A stretch of 64,000 nucleotides of DNA from an uncultured Bacteroidales bacterium (GCA_934693135.1 CAKUVA010000002.1:62001-126000), one strand, 5' to 3'; positions 44,456 to 53,746 are shown, counted from the first letter of the stretch. Made by a program: numbers and translations. Notes: generated by a model not told the origin, from the sequence alone.

Positions 44456-47116
44456 ATGAAAGAAAAATTATATTTGATCGATGGACATGCTCTGATATTC
44501 AAGATGTATTATGCGTTTCTCAGACGTCCGATGATCAATTCGAAAGGCGCGGATATGTCCATTCTTTTCGGATTCACCAAATACATACTTGAGCTGATAG
44601 ACAGGGTACATCCAGATTATCTCGCTGTAGCATTCGATCCTCCAGGAGGAACGTTCAGAAACAAGATGTATCCTGAATATAAAGCTACAAGGGTGGAAAC
44701 TCCTCAGCTTGTTATTGATGCTTTGGAGCCTCTTCGTGGCCTCTGTTCTGCAATGAATATACCTACTCTAATGGTTTCAGGATATGAGGCAGATGATGTT
44801 ATTGGCTCTATGGCTAAGCGTGAGGCTGCCAAGGGGTTTGATGTTTATATGGTGACACCTGACAAGGATTATGGGCAGCTCGTAGATGATGGTATATATC
44901 AGGTAAAACCAGGAAAGGCTGGAGGCGATGACGAGGTTATAGACAAGAAGTCCATTTGCGAGAAGTATGGAATCAATGCTCCATCGCAGGTTATCGAAAT
45001 GCTCACAATCTGTGGAGACACTGCGGACAATGTTCCTGGGGTGAAGGGAGTCGGAGAAGTGGGAGCTAGTAAATTGATATCTAAATATGGCTCTGTATTA
45101 GGAATTTACAATCATTTGGATGAGTTGTCTCCTCGTCAGAAGACAATGTTTGAGGATGCGCGCGGACATATAGAACTGAGCCATGAGCTTGTCACGATAA
45201 AGACAGATATGCAACTCGAAACGACTACGGAAGATATGAGGGTAAATGTGGAATTCTCTCCGAAGCTTGCCGATCTGTTCGAAGAGTACGAGTTCAATTC
45301 TCTAAAAAAATATATACCTGAGACTTCTTCTCGTGCTGTTGCAGACGAAAATAGACCAAGGCTTTTGCTCAATGAAATTAGTCCGAAAGAGTTTATCTCT
45401 GAGGCTGTTGAAAATAGACGTATGTCAATGTTTGTGGATCATGATGCACCTGGTATATTTTCTACGATAAGGGCGATTACTCTTGCTACATGTGGTGATG
45501 CTGATGGCCTTCATGTCTCGGTTACATCATCTCACGATCCTGAGATATTCAGGTGTCTGATGGAAAATGCCGATGTCCTAAAATATGGATATGACCTTAA
45601 ATTCCAAGAAAATTTATTGTTGTTATCCTGCATTGACATAAAGGGTGAGATGATGGATATAGGACTGATGCATTACCTTCTGAATCCAGAGAAGAGCCAT
45701 AGTGTGTCGGTCCTTGCGAAAAGTTATCTGAACATTGACATTGATACCGAACAGGAAGTTCAGGAGGAGCCTGTTTCTTTATTCGATATTCCTGCGGACG
45801 AAACGGAGATGTCAGCAAAGACAGAAACTGCTGCAACGCTCCTTGTCGGCATGAAGGTGCGTGAAGATATGAATAGTGCTTCTGTATCCTCACTTTATAA
45901 TGAAATGGAAGAACCTCTTTTGCATGTATTGGGCAAGATGGAAAGAACGGGGGTTAAGGTTGATTTGGACCAACTCAAGACATATGCTGGGGAGCTCCGT
46001 TCCGAGATGCTTGAACGAGAGGCTAATATACGAGAGATGGCTGGAGATCCAGAATTGAACATATCTTCACCTAAACAGGTTGGTGATTTGTTGTTTGGAA
46101 AACTTCAGTTGGATCCGAAGGCGAAAAAAACAGCAAGGGGCAGTTATCCAACGGATGAGGCTACTTTAGCAGCATTGGCGGGTAAGTCTCCGATAATAGG
46201 GGAGATTCTGGAATTTAGAGCAGTGAAGAAATTGTTGTCTACATATATAGAACCATTCCCGTCATTTGTCTCGCATAAGACTGGTCGTATACACACTACG
46301 TTCAATCAGGCTCTTACGGCTACCGGTAGGCTTAGTTCCTCAAATCCAAACCTCCAGAACATTCCTATTCGTACGGAGAGGGGAAAGGAAATTAGAAAGG
46401 CTTTTGTTGCCGGAACTCCTGATGGAGTAATAGTATCAGCAGATTATTCTCAGATTGAACTTAGGATAATGGCTCATCTTAGTCAGGATCAACATCTTAT
46501 TCAAGCATTTAGAAATGGCGTTGATGTTCATGCTGCAACTGCAGAGAAGATATTCGGAGTACCTCATTCTGAAGTGTCACAAGAACAACGACGTGTGGCC
46601 AAGACAGCTAATTTCGGAATTATGTATGGCATCTCGTCCTTCGGCCTTGCACAACGTCTTGGAGTCTCAAGGTCAGAAGCAAAGAAAATTATAGATGATT
46701 ACTTTGCGGCTTTCCCTGCAGTTCGTGCATATATAAATGATACAGTGGCAGCTGCTCGAGAAAATGGATATGTCGAAACTTTGTTTGGGAGGAGACGATA
46801 CCTTCCAGATATTAATTCGAAAAATGCCACGGTTAGGAGCCTTGCAGAAAGAAATGCTGTTAATGCGCCTATCCAAGGAACTTCGGCTGACATCATAAAG
46901 CTGGCAATGATCGGTGTTGATAGGAAGATGATGGATGCCGGGTTGAAGAGTAGTATGGTGCTGCAGATACATGATGAACTTCTTTTCGATACGATTCATG
47001 ATGAGATAGAGAAACTTATGTCCATTGTGAAAGACCAGATGGAGCATGTGACAGAATTATCTGTACCTTTAATAGTAGAATGCAACTATGGCAAAAACTG
47101 GCTTGAAGCTCACTAA
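44456..47116 (+). CDS. polA: DNA polymerase I
   Basis: An 886-residue family A polymerase. The N-terminal 5'-3' exonuclease begins LYLIDGHALIFKMYYAFLRRP and has SGYEADDVIGSMAKR, TPDKDYGQLV and TADNVPGVKGVGEVGASKLI. The polymerase domain has motif A VSADYSQIELRIMAHLSQD, motif B RRVAKTANFGIMYGISSFGLA with the expected Phe, and motif C LQIHDELLFD. The middle domain has the proofreading fold but its active site looks eroded: the D-x-E pair of motif I is replaced by VDHDAPG, and the YxxxD-like motif III is not seen. An ATG at 44444 would add MTGK; I prefer 44456 from the promoter position. The sigma factor gene starts inside the last 29 bp. Confidence 0.93.
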   Translation: MKEKLYLIDGHALIFKMYYAFLRRPMINSKGADMSILFGFTKYILELIDRVHPDYLAVAFDPPGGTFRNKMYPEYKATRVETPQLVIDALEPLRGLCSAMNIPTLMVSGYEADDVIGSMAKREAAKGFDVYMVTPDKDYGQLVDDGIYQVKPGKAGGDDEVIDKKSICEKYGINAPSQVIEMLTICGDTADNVPGVKGVGEVGASKLISKYGSVLGIYNHLDELSPRQKTMFEDARGHIELSHELVTIKTDMQLETTTEDMRVNVEFSPKLADLFEEYEFNSLKKYIPETSSRAVADENRPRLLLNEISPKEFISEAVENRRMSMFVDHDAPGIFSTIRAITLATCGDADGLHVSVTSSHDPEIFRCLMENADVLKYGYDLKFQENLLLLSCIDIKGEMMDIGLMHYLLNPEKSHSVSVLAKSYLNIDIDTEQEVQEEPVSLFDIPADETEMSAKTETAATLLVGMKVREDMNSASVSSLYNEMEEPLLHVLGKMERTGVKVDLDQLKTYAGELRSEMLEREANIREMAGDPELNISSPKQVGDLLFGKLQLDPKAKKTARGSYPTDEATLAALAGKSPIIGEILEFRAVKKLLSTYIEPFPSFVSHKTGRIHTTFNQALTATGRLSSSNPNLQNIPIRTERGKEIRKAFVAGTPDGVIVSADYSQIELRIMAHLSQDQHLIQAFRNGVDVHAATAEKIFGVPHSEVSQEQRRVAKTANFGIMYGISSFGLAQRLGVSRSEAKKIIDDYFAAFPAVRAYINDTVAAARENGYVETLFGRRRYLPDINSKNATVRSLAERNAVNAPIQGTSADIIKLAMIGVDRKMMDAGLKSSMVLQIHDELLFDTIHDEIEKLMSIVKDQMEHVTELSVPLIVECNYGKNWLEAH

Positions 47117-47684
47117 TATTGATGACAATAGTCTGGTGAAAATGGCTCTTGGTGGCAATGAGGCTGCGTTCTTCTCATTGTATGCCAGATATCATAAGGC
47201 TGTCAGTGCACATATCTCCAAATATGTGAAGGAACGTGAAGAAGTGGAGGATATCTGTATGGAAAGCTTTGAAAAGGCTTTCCGTAAACTTGATACGTTC
47301 AAGCCTGAGAATAAGTTCTCTACATGGCTGTTCATCATTGCGCGGAATACTGCATTCGACCATAAGACGAAAGGTAAGTTTATGGGACAAAAAGTGGATG
47401 GAAATCAGGTGGATGCTTCCAGCGAAGATGCTATAAATATTCCTGCAGACCAACTGAGTCCAGAGGAAGATATAATATCGACTCAAGATCACGAAAATTT
47501 TCTCAGCTGTATAGACAAGCTACCATTGCACTATATGACAATAGCTAAGATGTGTTTCGTGGATAACCTTGGTTACAATGAAATTGCCGAAGCGGCCGGA
47601 ATTCCCATAAATACCGTGAAAACGAGGATAAGCCGTGCTAAAGCCCTAATAGTCCAGATGATGCTTGATATGGAGGAAATATAA
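47088..47684 (+). CDS. RNA polymerase sigma factor, sigma-70 family (ECF type)
   Basis: A 198-residue two-domain sigma factor. Region 2 has EAAFFSLYARYHKAVSAHISKYV, EEVEDICMESFEKAFRKLDTF and FSTWLFIIARNTAFDHKTKGK; region 4 has LPLHYMTIAKMCFVDNLGYNEIAEAAGIPINTVKTRISRAKALI, stated here in part only to show its helix-turn-helix. The linker (KVDGNQVDASSEDAINIPAD) is longer than in minimal ECF factors. No anti-sigma factor is adjacent. It overlaps polA by 29 bp and its stop overlaps the rsmG start by one base, so it is embedded in a housekeeping operon. Target promoters are unknown. Confidence 0.88.
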   Translation: MAKTGLKLTNIDDNSLVKMALGGNEAAFFSLYARYHKAVSAHISKYVKEREEVEDICMESFEKAFRKLDTFKPENKFSTWLFIIARNTAFDHKTKGKFMGQKVDGNQVDASSEDAINIPADQLSPEEDIISTQDHENFLSCIDKLPLHYMTIAKMCFVDNLGYNEIAEAAGIPINTVKTRISRAKALIVQMMLDMEEI

Positions 47685-48364
47685 TGAATGTCAATGAGTT
47701 TATACAAGAAGTGAGAGATTTGTTTCCGGAAATTACTCTTGAGATGGAAGCAAAGTTTCGTGGCATGGAAGGCCTGTACAATGACTGGAACTCTAAAATC
47801 AATGTTATATCCCGTAAGGATATAGGAAGTCTGTATCTGCGGCATGTTCTTCACTCTTTGTCTATTGCTGCATACCTTAAATCTGTACGGCCGGAGATAT
47901 ATTCATTATGGAAAGTTGGTGTTGTGAAGGTATTGGACCTTGGAACGGGCGGAGGTTTTCCAGGCATTCCTCTTGCTGTGATGTTTCCGAATGTGAAATT
48001 CACGCTTTGTGACTCTGTTGGCAAGAAGACCATCGTTGCCAAAGGAGTTTCAGATGCTCTCGGACTTGGGAATGTAGAAGTTGTGAATGCGCGTGCGGAG
48101 GCCTTGCAAGAGACTTTCAACTTTGTCGTTTCGCGAGCAGTAACCTCATTGGATAATTTCTGGCCTTGGGTGAAAGGTAAATATACCGAAGATATATTCT
48201 ATCTTAAAGGTGGTGACTTTGCGGAAGAGCTTGTTCGTATGATGAAGATGGCTGGTCTGAGGCCTGGTTCAGTGAGAACTTGGAAGATACAGGATTGGGT
48301 AGACGATCCTATTTTCGAAGATAAGTTTGTGATAGATATACCTGCAGGTAATGGAATTTCTTGA
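47684..48364 (+). CDS. rsmG: 16S rRNA (guanine527-N7)-methyltransferase RsmG
   Basis: A 226-residue SAM-dependent methyltransferase with the GidB/RsmG signature: YNDWNSKINVISRKD near residue 30, then VLDLGTGGGFPGIPLAVMFP (SAM-binding) near residue 85, DSVGKKTIVAKGVSDALGL, and FVVSRAVTSLDNFWPW. It methylates G527 of 16S rRNA; loss confers low-level streptomycin resistance in other bacteria. The start codon overlaps the sigma-factor stop (TAATG), and its 3' end overlaps yqaA by 14 bp. Confidence 0.95.
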   Translation: MNVNEFIQEVRDLFPEITLEMEAKFRGMEGLYNDWNSKINVISRKDIGSLYLRHVLHSLSIAAYLKSVRPEIYSLWKVGVVKVLDLGTGGGFPGIPLAVMFPNVKFTLCDSVGKKTIVAKGVSDALGLGNVEVVNARAEALQETFNFVVSRAVTSLDNFWPWVKGKYTEDIFYLKGGDFAEELVRMMKMAGLRPGSVRTWKIQDWVDDPIFEDKFVIDIPAGNGIS

Positions 48365-48794
48365 AGGACTGGGTCTGTTTGGACTGTTTATAGGTACATT
48401 TTTAGCTGCTACAATCCTTCCATTCAGTTCTGATGCTCTTTATATAGCTGCTCTTGCTGCTACTAAAGCCCCTATTGCATGTCTTATTGTAGGAACGATA
48501 GGAAATTGGCTTGGTAGCGTGCTTACATACTGGATGGGGTGGATAGCACGTTGGGACTGGTTGGAAAAATGGTTTAAGGTCAGTCGTGAGACATTGGAAC
48601 GACAGAAATCCAAGATTGATCATTATGGGGTATGGCTTGCCCTTATATGTTGGGTTCCATTCATCGGTGATGTCATTGCCATAGCTCTTGGTTTTTACAG
48701 GACAGCTCCAATCCAGACGGCAATTCTATTATTTATAGGCAAATTTCTTCGTTTTCTTTGTTGGAATTTCATCATCGGTGCTATTCCTCTATGA
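48351..48794 (+). CDS. YqaA/DedA-like small membrane protein
   Basis: A 147-residue membrane protein with about four hydrophobic helices. The stretch TFLAATILPFSSDALYIAALA, then VGTIGNWLGSVLTYWMGWIAR with the conserved Gly-x-Gly turn, and CWVPFIGDVIAIALGFYR are YqaA/SNARE-associated family features. Related DedA proteins are lipid carriers such as undecaprenyl-phosphate flippases, but YqaA itself is not well studied. It overlaps rsmG by 14 bp, and its last 6 bp overlap the end of the convergent permease gene. Confidence 0.85.
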   Translation: MEFLEGLGLFGLFIGTFLAATILPFSSDALYIAALAATKAPIACLIVGTIGNWLGSVLTYWMGWIARWDWLEKWFKVSRETLERQKSKIDHYGVWLALICWVPFIGDVIAIALGFYRTAPIQTAILLFIGKFLRFLCWNFIIGAIPL

Positions 48795-49763
48795 ATGTTT
48801 GCGCATAACGAGCAGAATGATTGGGATACCGATGAGAGCGATAGTGCTTCCTACTGGTATGGGCGTCTTCCAAAGTTGAGATAGAATGTCTCCAGCAACG
48901 CATATTGTGGCTCCAGTCATGAGGCTTAATGGAAGTATGGTTTTCATTGCGGCTTGTCCGCTTATGGCTTTTGCGATGTGTGGCGCTACTATGCCGACAA
49001 ACCCTATTGGTCCGCAGAATGCAGTGACTGCGCCTGTGATAATGCTGCAACTTAACATTGACATGAATCTTATCTTTCTGACATTTGCACCGGCACTTGT
49101 TGCATAGTCATCACCAAAAAGGAGAAGGCTCAGTCCTTTATTCTGTAGGATTGATACCAATAGTCCGATTGCAATGGCTATAAACATTGTCCCTATCTCA
49201 GGCCAACTATTTCCTGAAAAGCTTCCTGCTGCCCAATTCCAGTATATTTTCAGACTCGTTTCATTTGCTTGATATTCGATTACAGAAGTTATTGCGCTCA
49301 TTATGAAGCCAAGCATGACACCAGCTATCAGAAGTTCTGAAGCACGCCTCATTTTAGTCGATATCCAGATGATAATTAGGCAGATACATATTGCACCTAT
49401 TGATGCTGCGATACTTGTCACAAGCCCTGTGCCCAATGTGATGGTTGCTATTGCTACTCCTGTACCTGCACCTGCGCTTACTCCGAGGATATGTGGGTCT
49501 GCTAACGGATTTCTGAATACAGCCTGCATCTGTGCTCCTGAAATAGCGAGTCCGGCTCCTGCCAGAATTGCTGTAATGATGCGCGGTAGTCTGAGCTTCA
49601 GGATAATAGCCTGCACAGCTTCTCCTGAATGCCCTATTATGGCGTGGATGATTTCTGCGGTGCTGAGTTTGATAGCGCCGATATGAATGTCAATGCAAGC
49701 CAGCACTATGAGAGTTAGCCCTGTGATGGTATATGTCAATGTCTGTCTGTTTCTCAGTTTCAT
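48789..49763 (-). CDS. FecCD/BtuC-type ABC transporter permease (iron complex or cobalamin)
   Basis: A 324-residue protein with about ten membrane helices. The family blocks are LRLPRIITAILAGAGLAISGAQMQAVFRNPLADPHILGVSAGAG (shown only as a landmark near residues 50-95), WAAGSFSGNSWPE and FCGPIGFVGIVAPHIAKA, the last being the ATPase-coupling loop. It moves siderophore-iron, haem or cobalamin across the inner membrane. It is divergent from tyrS and has no binding protein or ATPase next to it; the likely ATPase partner is at 43556-44311. Confidence 0.9.
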   Translation of the reverse strand: MKLRNRQTLTYTITGLTLIVLACIDIHIGAIKLSTAEIIHAIIGHSGEAVQAIILKLRLPRIITAILAGAGLAISGAQMQAVFRNPLADPHILGVSAGAGTGVAIATITLGTGLVTSIAASIGAICICLIIIWISTKMRRASELLIAGVMLGFIMSAITSVIEYQANETSLKIYWNWAAGSFSGNSWPEIGTMFIAIAIGLLVSILQNKGLSLLLFGDDYATSAGANVRKIRFMSMLSCSIITGAVTAFCGPIGFVGIVAPHIAKAISGQAAMKTILPLSLMTGATICVAGDILSQLWKTPIPVGSTIALIGIPIILLVMRKHS

Positions 49764-49810
49764 TTAGTCGATTCTTGTCTGGAGGAACATTCCTCAAAGG
49801 TAATCAATTT

Positions 49811-49841
49811 TTTGCCGTTGGAGATAAAATCATTAAATTTG
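49811..49841 (+). promoter_or_regulatory. tyrS promoter (-33/-7)
   Basis: TTTG (49811-49814) is followed after 19 bp by TAAATTTG (49834-49841), a full match to the Bacteroidota consensus. Transcription would start at about 49847, directly before a perfect hairpin. Confidence 0.85.
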
Positions 49842-49851
49842 TAAGTTCATG

Positions 49852-49871
49852 CGCATGCAAGTATGCATGCG
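49852..49871 (+). promoter_or_regulatory. Hairpin at the 5' end of the tyrS transcript
   Basis: A perfect 8-bp inverted repeat CGCATGCA / TGCATGCG with a 4-base AGTA loop. It begins a few bases after the predicted transcription start and ends 35 bp before the tyrS start codon. It could stabilise the 5' end or be an operator in DNA form. It does not resemble a T-box. Confidence 0.6.
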
Positions 49872-49905
49872 TTGTAATTATCAGAATAATAAAAGAAAAC
49901 ATATT

Positions 49906-51198
49906 ATGAAAAATTTCGTTGAGGAACTGAAATGGAGAGGCATGATTCAGGACATTATGCCAGGAACAGAGGAGAAGCTGATGGAAGGTCCTACTGCAGC
50001 ATACGTAGGCATAGACCCGACAGCGGACTCTCTTCATATCGGACACATGGTCAGCATAATGATCTTGAAACATTTTCAGGAATGTGGACACAAGCCTATT
50101 GCATTGGTGGGCGGTGCTACCGGAATGATTGGAGATCCATCAGGAAAATCTCAGGAGAGAAATCTTTTGGATGAAGAAACATTGAACCATAACATTTCTT
50201 GCATTAAGAAACAGTTGTCCAAATTTCTTGACTTTGAGTCGGATGCACCTAACAAAGCAGAACTTGTGAACAACTATGATTGGATGAAGGATTATGGTTT
50301 CCTTAACTTTATCCGTGATATCGGAAAGCATATTACTGTCAATTATATGATGGCCAAAGATTCAGTCAAGATGAGACTTTCCAACGAATCTCGCGAAGGT
50401 ATGTCTTTCACTGAATTTAGCTATCAACTTCTTCAAGGATATGATTTCTTGTGGCTTTATGAACACAAGAATTGTCGTCTTGAGATGGGAGGAAGTGATC
50501 AGTGGGGAAATATCACTACAGGGACTGAGCTTATACGTCGAATGCTTGGAAAGACTGACGCTTATGCATTGACCTGTCCTCTTATCAGAAAGGCTGATGG
50601 AAAGAAATTTGGTAAGACGGAGAAGGGAAATATTTGGCTTGATCCTGAGAGAACATCCCCATATGAATTCTATCAGTTCTGGCTCAATGTTTCTGATGAG
50701 GATGCTGAGAGATACATAAAGATTTTTACTCTGCTTGACAGAGAAACGATTGAAGCTGCTATTGCTGAGCATAAACAGGATCCTGGACAGAGAAAACTTC
50801 AGAAACTGCTTGCGAAGGAAGTAACTACTATGGTTCATGGTGAGTCTGAATATGAAAACGCTCTTGCTGCATCCAAGATGTTGTTCGGTAACTCAACGTC
50901 AGAAGAACTTAGGAAGCTTGACGAAAGAACATTCCTTGCTGTATTCTCCGGCGTACCTACATTTGATATTAAGAAAGAAGATCTTCCGTGCAGTATCATT
51001 GATCTTCTTGCTGTTAAGACTCAGGTTTTCCCATCCAAGGGTGAGTGCCGCAAGATGGTACAGGGCGGAGGCGTAAGCATAAATAAAGACAAGGTGTCCG
51101 GAGCAGATTTCGAAGTGAGCGAGAATGATATCGTGGACGGAAAATATATCCTTGTTCAGAAAGGTAAGAAAAACTACTTTATAATCAACGTGTTGTAA
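49906..51198 (+). CDS. tyrS: Tyrosyl-tRNA synthetase
   Basis: A 430-residue class I synthetase. [19 protein letters not shown] carries the HIGH motif, [19 protein letters not shown] is the tyrosine-binding part, [19 protein letters not shown] is conserved, and [10 protein letters not shown] corresponds to KMSKS. The C-terminal S4-like RNA-binding domain contains [20 protein letters not shown]. It charges tRNA-Tyr. I use the ATG at 49906 (MKNFVEEL); the frame is open upstream to 49849 but that would include the hairpin and start too close to the promoter. rbfA follows after 1 bp. Confidence 0.97.
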   Translation: MKNFVEELKWRGMIQDIMPGTEEKLMEGPTAAYVGIDPTADSLHIGHMVSIMILKHFQECGHKPIALVGGATGMIGDPSGKSQERNLLDEETLNHNISCIKKQLSKFLDFESDAPNKAELVNNYDWMKDYGFLNFIRDIGKHITVNYMMAKDSVKMRLSNESREGMSFTEFSYQLLQGYDFLWLYEHKNCRLEMGGSDQWGNITTGTELIRRMLGKTDAYALTCPLIRKADGKKFGKTEKGNIWLDPERTSPYEFYQFWLNVSDEDAERYIKIFTLLDRETIEAAIAEHKQDPGQRKLQKLLAKEVTTMVHGESEYENALAASKMLFGNSTSEELRKLDERTFLAVFSGVPTFDIKKEDLPCSIIDLLAVKTQVFPSKGECRKMVQGGGVSINKDKVSGADFEVSENDIVDGKYILVQKGKKNYFIINVL

Positions 51199-51199
51199 A

Positions 51200-51547
51200 A
51201 TGGAAAATGGCGCATCTACAAGGCAGCTCAAGGTAGCAAAAGAATTGCAGAAAGATCTTGCCGAGATTATCCGTAGCAAGGGTATGGCTGCATTCGGTGG
51301 GGCTATGGTGACTGTTACTGAGGTTAGGATAAGTCCAGATCTTTCTATAGCCAAGGTCTATGTCAGCATATTTCCTTCAGCTAAGGCAGAATCTGTCATG
51401 AAAATAATCAATGACAATTCAAGGTCTATCCGTGGAGAACTGGGGCGTGCAGTGGCTAAACAGTTGAGAATCGTTCCGGAACTTGTGTTCTTCCTCGATT
51501 CTACACTTGATTATGCCGAGCATATTGATGAACTTCTGAAAAAGTAG
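51200..51547 (+). CDS. rbfA: Ribosome-binding factor A
   Basis: A 115-residue KH-like protein with the RbfA pattern: RQLKVAKELQKDLAEIIRS at the N-terminus, VTVTEVRISPDLSIAKVYVS in the middle, and ELGRAVAKQLRIVPELVFFLD at the end. It helps mature the 5' end of 16S rRNA in the 30S subunit. It starts 1 bp after the tyrS stop and ends 4 bp before a LolC/E-type permease gene, so the three form an operon. Confidence 0.95.
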   Translation: MENGASTRQLKVAKELQKDLAEIIRSKGMAAFGGAMVTVTEVRISPDLSIAKVYVSIFPSAKAESVMKIINDNSRSIRGELGRAVAKQLRIVPELVFFLDSTLDYAEHIDELLKK

Positions 51548-51551
51548 GAAG

Positions 51552-52772
51552 ATGAATCTCTCCTTGAGATTTGCTATTCGTTATCTTTTCGCGAAGAAGT
51601 CTCACAATGTAATTAACATCATCTCCGCGATAAGTGCTATTGGCATGGCTGTCGGTACAGCTGCGCTTATAATCATAATGTCGGTGTACAACGGGTTTGA
51701 TGGTCTTGTGCGTGATTCACTTAGCAGTATTGAACCTGATATCATGGTTACGCCGGCAGAAGGGAAAGTCTTCGTCCCTGATTCGTCCGCATTCGACTGG
51801 GCTTATCAGCAGGACGAAGTTTTCAATATGTGCAGTGTCTTGGAAGAAAATGTGTTCATCAATTATGACGGACATGGCGGAATTGTAAAAGCTAAAGGTG
51901 TCGATTCTGTGTATGAAGATGAATCACCTTTAAAGGACCATATACGTGATGGAAACTTTACATTGCACAAAGGTGATGTCCCTCTTGCTGTTGTGGGTGC
52001 CAAACTGGCCTATAAGATGAATATTAGTCCGAGGTTTGTGGCTCCGATTGAAATCTACTTTCCTGCCCGGGATCGCAGTATCTCACTTTCTAACCCTGCA
52101 GCCTCTATTGAGATGGTGAAAGTTTATCCTTCCGGAGTTTTCAATGTCAATGCTGATATTGATGCTAATCTGATGATAGTTCCTATAGAGTCAATGAGAG
52201 AACTTCTCGATTATTCCAATGAGGTCTCTGCTGTGGAAATTAGGCTTTTTCCTGAAAGTGGAACTACGGAAGTTCGGAAAATTGTGCGTGGATTGGAGGA
52301 ACGTCTTGGGCCTATGTATAGGGTGAAGGATAGATTCGCCCAAAATTCGGCATTGTACAAAATGATGAAATATGAGAAGGCTGCGATATTTCTTATCCTT
52401 ATATTCATAATAGTTATCATAGCCTTTAGCGTATTCGGAAGCTTGTCTATGCTTATCATAGAAAAACGTGGAGATATCAGGACGTTGAGGAGTATGGGCG
52501 CTTCTTCGCGTCTGATAAACAAAATATTCATTACGGAGGGATGGTTGATATCCGTATCTGGTCTTGTTATTGGACTTGTTATCGGGATAGGTTTTGTCAT
52601 ACTTCAGCATAGTTTTGGCTTTATAAAGATGCCAGGAGGATTTATGGCTTCATCATATCCTGTAATACTGCATTGGACAGATGTTATTCTCACTTCTGTA
52701 GCGGTTCTTCTGATAGGACTTATAATGGCTTTCATCCCTGTGTATACTGGCATTGGTGAAAAAACAGCATGA
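51552..52772 (+). CDS. LolC/LolE-type (FtsX-like) ABC permease
   Basis: A 406-residue MacB/FtsX-type permease with four membrane helices (near residues 20-45, 280-305, 330-355 and 375-400) and a large periplasmic domain between helices 1 and 2. SLRFAIRYLFAKKSHNVINIISAISAIGMAVGTAALIIIMSVYNG, seen at the N-terminus, is the start typical of the lipoprotein-releasing LolC/E family, and LIIEKRGDIRTLRSMGASSRLINKIFITEG is its cytoplasmic coupling loop. It would extract lipoproteins from the inner membrane for export, with a LolD-type ATPase encoded elsewhere. The gene follows rbfA by 4 bp. Confidence 0.88.
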   Translation: MNLSLRFAIRYLFAKKSHNVINIISAISAIGMAVGTAALIIIMSVYNGFDGLVRDSLSSIEPDIMVTPAEGKVFVPDSSAFDWAYQQDEVFNMCSVLEENVFINYDGHGGIVKAKGVDSVYEDESPLKDHIRDGNFTLHKGDVPLAVVGAKLAYKMNISPRFVAPIEIYFPARDRSISLSNPAASIEMVKVYPSGVFNVNADIDANLMIVPIESMRELLDYSNEVSAVEIRLFPESGTTEVRKIVRGLEERLGPMYRVKDRFAQNSALYKMMKYEKAAIFLILIFIIVIIAFSVFGSLSMLIIEKRGDIRTLRSMGASSRLINKIFITEGWLISVSGLVIGLVIGIGFVILQHSFGFIKMPGGFMASSYPVILHWTDVILTSVAVLLIGLIMAFIPVYTGIGEKTA

Positions 52773-52797
52773 TGTAAATCATTTGCATGTTACGCGG

Positions 52798-52829
52798 TTT
52801 GGTTAATTACTATAGAATTATTAAATTTG
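52798..52829 (+). promoter_or_regulatory. tpiA promoter (-33/-7)
   Basis: TTTG (52798-52801) is followed after 20 bp by TAAATTTG (52822-52829), a full match to the Bacteroidota promoter consensus. The -7 element is 40 bp before the tpiA start codon. Confidence 0.85.
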
Positions 52830-52869
52830 CAGGTTGTTTGGAAATAAAATTTTTTAGAACATATTTATC

Positions 52870-53625
52870 ATGAGAAAAAACATTGTTGCCGGTAACTGGA
52901 AGATGAACACCACTGTTCCGGAAGGTGTAGAGCTTGCAAAAGCTGTTGTTGAGAAATCAGCTCAGGTTCCTGAGGGAGTCGGTCTTATCATCGCAACTCC
53001 TTTCACACATCTTGTACCTGTTTCTGAAGTTGTGAAGGGCACAAGAGTTGAGCTTTCAGCAGAGAACTGCGCTAATAAGGAAAAGGGTGCCTTCACTGGC
53101 GAAGTTTCAGCTGCAATGATTGCTTCTGCAGGTTGTGAATATACAATCCTCGGTCACTCTGAGAGAAGACAATATTATGGCGAAACCGATGCTACTCTCG
53201 TAGAGAAGGTTAATCTTGCACTTGCAAATAATCTTGGTGTAATTTTCTGCGTGGGTGAGAATCTTGAGCAGAGAGAGGCTGGAAAGCACTTTGAGGTCGT
53301 TACAGATCAGATTAAGAACGTTCTTTTCGGACTTAATGCTGAGCAGATGTCTAAGATTATCGTAGCTTATGAGCCGGTTTGGGCTATAGGAACAGGCAAG
53401 ACAGCTACTGCAGAGCAGGCTCAGGAAATACATGCTTGCATTCGTAAGGTCCTCGCTGACAAATTTGGTGCAAAGGTTGCAGATGATACTACAATTCTTT
53501 ATGGTGGAAGTTGCAAGCCTTCAAATGCAAAGGAACTGTTCGCATGCCCAGATATCGATGGTGGGCTTATCGGCGGTGCTGCACTTAAGGCAGATGACTT
53601 CATTCAGATTGCATTATCATTCTAA
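52870..53625 (+). CDS. tpiA: Triosephosphate isomerase
   Basis: A 251-residue TIM barrel. GNWKMNTT contains the active-site Asn and Lys, [11 protein letters not shown] the electrophilic His, and [16 protein letters not shown] the catalytic Glu with the flexible loop 6; [14 protein letters not shown] and [10 protein letters not shown] bind phosphate. It interconverts dihydroxyacetone phosphate and glyceraldehyde-3-phosphate in the cytoplasm. The SC replacement of SV in the GGSV loop is common in this phylum. It is transcribed from its own promoter. Confidence 0.97.
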   Translation: MRKNIVAGNWKMNTTVPEGVELAKAVVEKSAQVPEGVGLIIATPFTHLVPVSEVVKGTRVELSAENCANKEKGAFTGEVSAAMIASAGCEYTILGHSERRQYYGETDATLVEKVNLALANNLGVIFCVGENLEQREAGKHFEVVTDQIKNVLFGLNAEQMSKIIVAYEPVWAIGTGKTATAEQAQEIHACIRKVLADKFGAKVADDTTILYGGSCKPSNAKELFACPDIDGGLIGGAALKADDFIQIALSF

Positions 53626-53628
53626 ATC

Positions 53629-53653
53629 TTTGCATGTCTTATAGGCATGCAAA
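53629..53653 (+). repeat. Inverted repeat after tpiA
   Basis: An 8-bp perfect inverted repeat TTTGCATG / CATGCAAA with a 9-base loop, 4 bp after the tpiA stop codon. No T run follows, so it is more likely an mRNA 3' stabiliser or pause site than a terminator. Confidence 0.45.
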
Positions 53654-53666
53654 AATGAATTAATTT

Positions 53667-53713
53667 AAGCGAGGATGCGGACTATAATATACGCCCGCAG
53701 TCTCGCTTTTATG
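53667..53713 (+). terminator. Rho-independent terminator after tpiA
   Basis: Two stacked stem segments (AAGCGAG with CTCGCTT and TGCGG with CCGCA) separated by a small 2-base internal bulge on each side, followed by a T-rich stretch. It lies about 40 bp after the tpiA stop and before the M49-like peptidase gene. Confidence 0.75.
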
Positions 53714-53746
53714 TTTTTATGAAAGTTACCAAATAGATAGCTGAAT

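Noticed and set aside
49852-49871. The tyrS hairpin as a recombination or attachment site
   Set aside because: No integrase or duplicate copy is nearby, and it sits right after a promoter, so a transcript role is more likely.
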